Shown one piece after another: positions 57,435 to 64,000 of a stretch of 64,000 nt of DNA. The stretch is from contig AP026541.1 of NCBI GenBank assembly GCA_026075535.2, positions 3,844,001 to 3,908,000 of the forward strand, given 5' to 3'. The notes beneath the pieces are model-generated. The model saw only the letters and a list, made by a program, of their open reading frames with translations. It was not told where the DNA came from and did no database searches. The translations under genes and the position numbers were made by a program. Origin of the DNA: Tricholoma matsutake. Taxonomy: Eukaryota; Basidiomycota; Agaricomycetes; Agaricales; Tricholomataceae. How positions within the stretch are numbered: the first letter of the stretch is position 1; every line of letters begins with the position of its first letter.

Positions 57435-60400
57435 TTGCCATCAACTGCATCTCTGCTGTGTCTTTCTCCTATTCCATCTTCCCCCCTGCCTGATACCACA
57501 CCATCACCACCCAGTACTCCAGCTCCAACTGCACAAGTAAACAGGCATACAGCCACCCCTGCCCCTTACGACTCAGACTCTTCCTCAGATTACAATTATC
57601 CACACTTCTCTAAGATGTTGAACACTGTTAACACTTCCTTCCCCCTTGCTGGATGCGAACAAATCCATTCATTGAAATCACCCATCTTGACCATGGGCGA
57701 CATCTCGCCAAAAGTTCAAACTTGCCTGTCTTGACTACTTCACAGAGAAGAATGTGCCAGATGCAGAGCAGGTGTGGAAAATCCTCGGATGCTTCAGGGA
57801 CAACTGCATCTGTGATTGGGTGCGAGGAGACCATGCTCGCCTGCTTAAACTCACATTCAACAAATTCATGGCTGAACTTCGAGATGGTTACCTGGCCTCT
57901 GATTGGGTTGACACTATCCGCCTGGAACTGCTTTCCTTGACTCTTGCAACCTGCCCTACTGGTAGTACTTTCTGGGACTATTTCAATCACATGCAGTCAC
58001 TCAACTCTTTGCTTGTCGACACCTTGTCCTTTCAAAAGGAAAAAGATTTTTGTCAGAAGGTAGAAATGGGCCTGGATGTGGAACTCATGCAGAAGTGCCG
58101 GGATAAAGCTTGCCAAGACATTGTTCCACTCCGCAGCTGGGCCCAAGCTGTCAAAACTATTGATGATACATGTCATGCAGACCGTGTATGCACCCATCAA
58201 GTAGCAGCCGAGTTGCTGAGGGAATGTAAATGAGGTTGAGACGAAAATGATGACAGCTATAACAATGCGAAACACCGCCGCTCACAATACCCCTCTGCTG
58301 GTACTTCTGCACCCCCTGGAGGTGCCCCCAATGCATCTGCATTGTCCACAATGACTCGTGCAAGCCTCATGCCTCTAATCAAGGAGGAAAAGGATGAGCT
58401 GGACACCAAGGAGGGCTGCAGGAAGTGCTGCCAAATTTATGCATATCACCATTCTGCTGAATGTCCATATGGGTTTCCTATTGCTTCTTCCTACCGTGGC
58501 CTCATTGATAACTGCATAACTGCTGCTCCGTCAACCACCACTCCTACTCCTGCTACGAATGCAAACACAACTCAGCCACGTGTTGCGCGCCCTGTAGTGG
58601 CCGTTGGATCTTGGGCAGCTGAACAGGCCTCCTTCAGCAATGGCGCTCCATCAGCGCTGGGAAATGGATCTAGGAGTGAGGAGAGTGATGATGATATGGT
58701 AAGTGCTCCTTTCAAATGTCAGCACCTGTGGTGGCAGGGAAAAATTGAAGGCCCCAATGAACCATTACCGCTTACCTCTCCAATGCTGCTTGACTGTGGT
58801 GCTCACATAGTTCTTATTGACACAGACTTAGTGACAAAACTGGGACTCCACCACCGCTGCCTGCCTGAACCTGAACTTGTTGATGTAGCTATAAAGAATT
58901 CCGATGCAACTGAAAAATTGATGTTGACTGAATGGGTGAAGCTCTCTGTAACTGCCGTAGATGGCGAATGGACTTCACATACTGTACACGCCCTTGTTGC
59001 CCTGAATCTCTGCGCACCTGTCATTCTTGGACTCCCATTCTTAGTGTGGAATAATATTGTTACCGATTATGCTGCCCGTACATGTGTCGATACGAAAAAT
59101 AACTATGATTTACTGAATCCTGTACCCCATACTGCAAAGAAGCCGAAACATCTGTGACTTCGCGAGCAAATATGACAAACAAAAACTGACTGTAAGCTAA
59201 TGATAGAGGAATTAAAATTTGTACTTCAGAGCAGATTGCATCTATTAAACTTTGATGCCATAAAACCTATCGATGTGGCAGCTGCTGTGACCACCTGTAT
59301 TGAGGTGCTTTCTCACATTGCCGAGTTGATGCACCATGAAGATTCACTAAAAGCTGAGCACCATGAGCTGTTTGAACCAATCCCACATGCAGATGACTTG
59401 CCGACTGATGTCCTAGCAAGGATTCACCTGAAGCAAGCTGACCAAGTGATAAAGACATGAACGTACCAATGTCCATGCAAATTCCACAAAGCATGGGGAA
59501 CATTGTTGAAGAGACATCTGGACACAGGGCGAATCCGCCTGTCTTCATCATCATGGGCTTCACCTGCCTTCATCATCCCTAAGGCCGATGCTTCTGTACT
59601 TCCTCGGTGGGTCAATGACTTCCGACAGCTAAATTCCAACACTGTCATTGACTCCCATCCTCTTCCTTGCATTGATGACATCTTAAATGACTGCACGAAA
59701 GGTAGGATCTGGGCCACAATTGATATGACTGATAGCTTTTTCCAAACATGGATGCATCCTGACGATGTCCACCTCACTGCTGTTGCCACACCTTTTGGAC
59801 TTTACGAGTGGCTGGTAATGCCAATGGGACTGTGCAATGCCCTGGCCATCCACCAATGTCAAGTAGCAGTGGCTCTTAGAGACTACATTGGGAAAATCTG
59901 TCATGTCTATCTAGACGATATTGTGATCTGGTCACAAACTATTGAAGAACATCACCATAACGTCCATCTAATCCTGAATGCGCTACGCACTGTGAAACTG
60001 TACTGCAACCCAAAGAAAACACACCTCTACTGTAGTTCGATCAACTTCTTGGGTCATCATATCTCACTGAACAGTATCAAACCTGACAACAGCAAGGTAG
60101 AAAAAATCATGAATTGGCCGAGGCCTAGAGGTGCAACAGATGTGCAATGGTTTCTGGGACTGGTACAATATCTTGTGGAATTCCTGCCTGACTTGGCGAC
60201 ACATACTTCAGTGTTGACACCACTGACAACTGCTCAAGCTATGCAAAGTTTCCCTATGTGGGGTCCTGATCACCAGGTCGCTTTTGAAGCTATCAAGTCT
60301 ATTGTGGTAAGTCATGACTGTTTGACCACAATTGACCACAGTGATCCCAAGGGTAAAATATTTGTGACAACGGATGCCAGTGATTTCCGGTCTGGAGCTG

Positions 60401-62388
60401 TTCTTTCCTTTGGCAAAACTTGGGAATCTGCCAGGCCTGTGGCATTTGACTCAATGATGTTCAAAGGTGCGGAGCTGAATTATCCCATTCATGAGAAAGA
60501 AATGTTGGCTATCATTCATGCGCTGAAGAAGTGGCACGCAGATCGTTTTGGTTGTGCATTCACAGTTTTCACTGACCACAAGACTCTGGAAAACTTTGAG
60601 AACCAGCATGACCTGTCTTGTCATCAGGCATGCTGGATGGAGTTCATGTCACAGTTCAATGCAAAGATTGTTTACATTAAAGGTGAAGACAACAGTGTTG
60701 CTGATGCACTGTCCCATCTCCTTACTATTACTGCTGCTGACAGTTCTGCAGCCTGAAATGCAGCCCGTGCCCCATACAAATTCTGTCCGTATGATGATGA
60801 TCTCTGTTCTGTAAATGTGGTTCTGCCTGCTACCCATGACTCTCTGTGGCGATCTGCCCAATGCCTGGCATTGACATCTCTCCCAGAATGCAGGAATGTT
60901 GCCGCTACACTTAGTATCACCACTGACCCCAAACTGAAAAAGAGCATTATCGAAGGCTATGTCCACGACTCCTGGTGCAAAAAGTTGATGACTGCAACAC
61001 CAGGTATGCCAATCATACAGGAAAGAGATGATCTGTGGTTCATTGGTGAGTGACTGGTAGTCCCATCTGTGCCTGGGTTAAGAGAAGCACTGTTCAGGCT
61101 TGCTCATGATTCTCTCAGACATTTTGGGTTTGAGAAATCTTATGGGTCACTGAGAGGTTCATATTATTGGCCGAACATGAGGTGAGACCTCAAACAAGTG
61201 TATGTGCCTAGCTGTGCTGACTGCCAATGCAACAAGTCAAGAACTACATTACCTGCTGGACTGCTACACCCTCTACCAGTTCCGGATGGACGCGGGGATT
61301 CAGTCGCATTGGACTTCATTGGTCCTCTACCAGAGGATGATGGGTTTAACTGTATACTTATGATGACTGACCATTTAGGCGCAGATGTACAGATCGTGCC
61401 AATGCATACTGACCTGACAGCAGAGCAAGTTACTGAAATTTTTTTCAACCGATGGTACTGCGAGAATGGACTACCACTAGAAATTGTGTCTGATCACGAC
61501 AAGTTGTTCGTCTTGAAATTCTGGAGCGCACTTCACAAACTCTCTGGGGTCAAACTGAAAATGTCATCTTCATACCACCCACAGACCGATGGTGCCAGCG
61601 AACAATTGAACAAAACTGTAAATCAGGCTCTCCAGTACCACATCGCTCATAAAAAAAAAGGCTGGGCTCACACATTACCATGGGTATGCTTTGATTTGAT
61701 GAATACTGTGAATAAGTCAATGGGTTTCTCACTGTTCCAACTTAGGATGGGATGGAGCCGTAGACTGATTCCCCCTCTCGTGATGCCAATCATTATGGAG
61801 ATTGCTGAAGAGGTCCTGGCCCATGAACTGATCGCAGGACTACAGGAAGATGTCTGTGAGGCTCAGGACAACCTGCTAAAAGCAAAGGTCACTCAAGCCA
61901 TGTTCACAAATGCAATGCGGGGTCCTGACCTGAAGCTTGACATTGGAGACAGAGTAATGCTGTCAACTGAAAACCGACGCAGAGAATACACTGCTAAAGG
62001 TGAGAAGCAAGTGGCTAAATTTATGCCTAGGTTTGACGGCCCTTACTACATCATCGACATCAACCAGGAGAAGTCAATGGTCACCCTGGATTTTCCCCAA
62101 GCGTCGAAAAGATTCCCAACTTTCCACACAAGTGAGGTAATGCCTTACAATGAGAACCACTGTGCTCTGTTCCCCGACCATGAACTTGCGAGGCCTGGAG
62201 CTATCATTACAGAGAATGGTGCAGAAGAGTACTACATCGAGAAGATTGTCGATGCTTGCAAGTGAGGAAGGGGGATGCAATATTTGGTAAGATGGGTTGG
62301 ATACAGCCCAGGGGATGACAGTTGGCTCCCTGGATCAGAACTCGTCAATAACACTGTGTTGGATGACTGGCAGGCAGGTCAATGTTGA
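57435..62388 (+). pseudogene. Gag-Pol of element A, broken by TGA codons
   Basis: Gag starts at 57435 (Ser/Pro-rich, PYDSDSSSDYNYPHF), shifts frame near 57710, then stays in one frame to 62388. Capsid region: FNKFMAELRDGYLASDWVDT. Zinc knuckle-like CRKCCQIYAYHHSAECPYGF. Protease-like MLLDCGAHIVLI, with Cys in place of the usual Ser/Thr. RT has FRQLNSNTVIDSHPLPCIDD and YLDDIV. RNase H has FVTTDASDF and TDHKTLENF. Integrase has CADCQCNK, LDFIGPLPEDDG, SDHDKLF and SSYHPQTDGASEQLNK. A chromodomain-like end QYLVRWVGYSPGDDSWLPGS follows. Internal stops 58231, 58237, 59155, 59173, 59458, 60754, 61051, 61183 and 62263 are all TGA, with none TAA or TAG. Confidence 0.88.
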
Positions 62389-62520
62389 GGGTCTGTTGTT
62401 CATTTCAACTTTCTTCATGTCCCTGCCGCTGGTAGCTTTTCCCACTGGGTTTTTAATGCACCCGACGAGCAGTTTTTACGATACCTTGGTATATTTTTTT
62501 ATTTACCTGAGAATTTTTCA

Positions 62521-62533
62521 GAGGGGGGGAGGG
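62521..62533 (+). promoter_or_regulatory. Polypurine tract of element A
   Basis: A pure-purine run right before the 3' LTR, the plus-strand primer for reverse transcription. Confidence 0.85.
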
Positions 62534-62752
62534 TGTAATCATGCTGATTACTAATTGTTGTATTGTGTTGTCTATCGCTTGTCACATATACTGACATCTA
62601 CTTACTCTCTTCTTCCTTCTTCTTCTCCCCATATCTATTCTCCCGCTCTCCCTATTGTACTCCTCCCGTATCTGCTTTCCTCCTATATTATCTGGTCCTA
62701 TTCTGCCTTGGTGTCTCTGAGTGAATCTTACCTCTTATTGGGTATGATTACA
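62534..62752 (+). repeat. 3' LTR of element A
   Basis: 219 bp, tgtaatc ... gattaca, followed by the target duplication acatc (62753-62757). Confidence 0.93.
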
Positions 62753-62757
62753 ACATC

Positions 62758-64000
62758 CCTCCAAATAATGCCTCCATGCCTCCAACACTCATATTATCCC
62801 CAACATCTCTTTGTCATGCACATCATAATTCCTCTCCACATCATTCAACCCTTGGGACAAATATGCACAAGGATGCCATTTATCATCTTCACACAGCATT
62901 GATAATGCCACTCCAGTAGCAAAGTCAGATGCATCTGATTCCACTTGCAAAGGGCATGTGAAATCTACTGGGGCTAATATTGGTCCCTCCACAAACTTCC
63001 TCTTCAACTTCTCAAACACTGTCTGCTGCTGCTCTCCCCACCTCCACACTACTCCTTTTCGCGTAAGGTTATGTAAGGGTGCAGCAATTTTGGAAAAATT
63101 GTGCACAAAGCGATGATAATAATTTGCAAGTCCCAAGAAGGCTTAAACCTCCTTGACACCAGTGGGCACAGGCCAATCTGTGATCGCCTGTACCTTGATC
63201 GGATCCATTTTGATCCCATCAGGGCCAATTGATAATCCTAGGAACTCGATCTCGCTTGCCCCAAACACACACTTCTCTGGTTACAAAAATAGATCATTCT
63301 CTGCTAACCTCCATAGCACCTCTGGCACTATCGCCTCATGATTTTCTTCATCCTCCATGAATATCAGAATGTCATCAATAAATATTATTACCATGCCTTT
63401 GTCTATTATGTCCTTGAAAATGTCATTCATCATATTTTGGAATGTCGGGGGACTATTAGTCATCCCGAAAAACATGACAAGCAGCTCGAAGGATCCTTGA
63501 TGCATGGCAAATGCAGCCTTCCACTCATCTCCTTTCTTTATTCGTACATTATTGTATCTCCATTGTAAATCCAATTTTGTAAAGACCTTGGCTTTTCCCA
63601 CCTTGTCAATTATTTCTGAGATCAATGGCAGGGGGTATGCATTCTTCACTGTCCACTCATTCAGATACCTATAATCTGTACACATCCTCTTCCTTTGGTC
63701 TTTCTTTGGCATGAAGAATATTGGTGATGTCTGCAGTGATTTTGAAGGTTGTATGTATCCTTTGCACAATTGCTCCTTCAGGAATACATCCACTTCTTCT
63801 TGTTCCATTGGAGATAATGGATATACTTTTGACTTCTTTGGCACAAACCCTGGCTTCATCTCAATCACATGATCCCATGGCTTCCACACCAGCATTTGCT
63901 CAGACTCCTTCTTCTGGAACACTGACAGATATTCATGATACACTTTTGGCACCCATTCCTCCACTGGCTTCTCCACCTTCACAATATTCTTGTCCCATGA
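62758..64000 (-). pseudogene. Pol of element D, reverse transcriptase and start of RNase H (incomplete at window end)
   Basis: A minus-strand frame aligned with element B 48260-49520: EWVPKVYHEYLSVFQKKESE, then PKKDQRKRMCTDYRYLNEWT, RT active site IFIDDILIF, and an RNase H part near 62900 (VESDASDFATGVALSM). The Arg codon after KLDL is CAA here (63563-63565), while B has TGA; both derive from CGA. Stops include TAA at about 63279-63281 and about 63145, so D does not follow the TGA-only pattern. The coding sequence continues beyond the window. Confidence 0.85.

Larger units (their letters stand above)
56015..62752 (+). mobile_element. Ty3/Gypsy element A (plus strand), complete with both LTRs, inserted in D
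   Basis: LTRs 56015-56231 (217 bp) and 62534-62752 (219 bp) are nearly identical and bounded by tgtaatc ... gattaca. Target duplication acatc flanks both sides. A polypurine tract (gaggggggagggg type, 62521-62533) abuts the 3' LTR. Internal gag-pol is on the plus strand, with nine in-frame TGA and one frameshift. Full structure with well-matched LTRs suggests a rather recent insertion, later than D. Confidence 0.93.
45376..64000 (-). mobile_element. Ty3/Gypsy element D (minus strand), split by two insertions, runs off the window
   Basis: The 3' LTR is 45376-45787. Internal sequence 45788-45813 is followed by element C (45814-54183), then D resumes at 54184. It runs to 56014, is interrupted by element A (56015-62752), and resumes at 62753 to the window end. 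Continuity is shown by duplicated targets: acttc at 45809-45813 and 54184-54188, and acatc at 56010-56014 and 62753-62757. Removing A rejoins D's pol exactly as in sister copy B near 48260. The 5' LTR and gag lie beyond 64000. Confidence 0.9.

Noticed and set aside
57754..62265. TGA as a recoded amino acid (selenocysteine or genetic code change)
   Set aside because: Host genes here end in TGA normally (REV1 aside, for example RAB11 at 35701), there is no SECIS-like structure, and sister copies show CGA at the same sites.

Overview
The window is nuclear DNA of a filamentous basidiomycete, most likely a mushroom-forming agaricomycete. Real genes are cut by many short GT-AG introns (about 45-75 bases, one of 116), two genes need micro-exons, and the repeats are basidiomycete types: a Helitron and chromodomain Ty3/Gypsy elements. 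The species cannot be named from the sequence. Exon maps were read by hand from conserved protein context and reading-frame phase. No database search was run.

Layout. (1) 1-12 kb: a decayed Helitron on the minus strand, HUH replication initiator plus PIF1-type helicase, apparently with extra N- and C-terminal parts. It is inactivated by at least seven in-frame TGA codons and several frameshifts. (2) 12.4-35.7 kb: the gene-rich part. It holds DNA polymerase alpha catalytic subunit (+, 19 exons, predicted 1444 aa), calcipressin (-), a CCDC124/Lso2-type ribosome-binding protein (-), transposase and F-box/LRR debris, REV1 translesion polymerase (+, 8 exons, predicted 1246 aa), a SAM methyltransferase (-) with a decayed tandem copy, a broken family 8 polysaccharide lyase (-), and a Rab11/Ypt3-type GTPase (+) that needs a 5-base micro-exon. 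(3) 36-45 kb: an intact F-box protein, a small unknown spliced gene, a fold-back repeat, direct repeats, trinucleotide tracts and two minisatellites. (4) 44.7-64 kb: a nest of LTR retrotransposons.

The nest can be dated by order of insertion. A remnant (E: LTR plus leader and start of gag) was entered by element D (minus strand). D was entered at 45814 by element C (plus strand; 5-bp duplication acttc on both sides) and at 56015 by element A (plus strand; 217/219-bp LTRs; 5-bp duplication acatc). C was entered inside its 5' LTR by element B (minus strand). A later deletion removed the far ends of B and C at about 52001. B, C and D are one chromodomain Ty3/Gypsy family with LTRs of about 400 bp. 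A and E belong to another family with LTRs of about 220 bp.

A signal common to the Helitron and retroelements A, B and C is that in-frame stops are almost all TGA in positions where family context or a sister copy has CGA (Arg). The same codon can be compared between copies: CGC/TGC/CAT, or TGA/CAA from an inferred CGA. This indicates C-to-T decay at CpG, as expected of cytosine methylation, and not the CpA-directed RIP of Neurospora, which would also yield TAA and TAG. The older copy D shows a few TAA/TAG stops as well.
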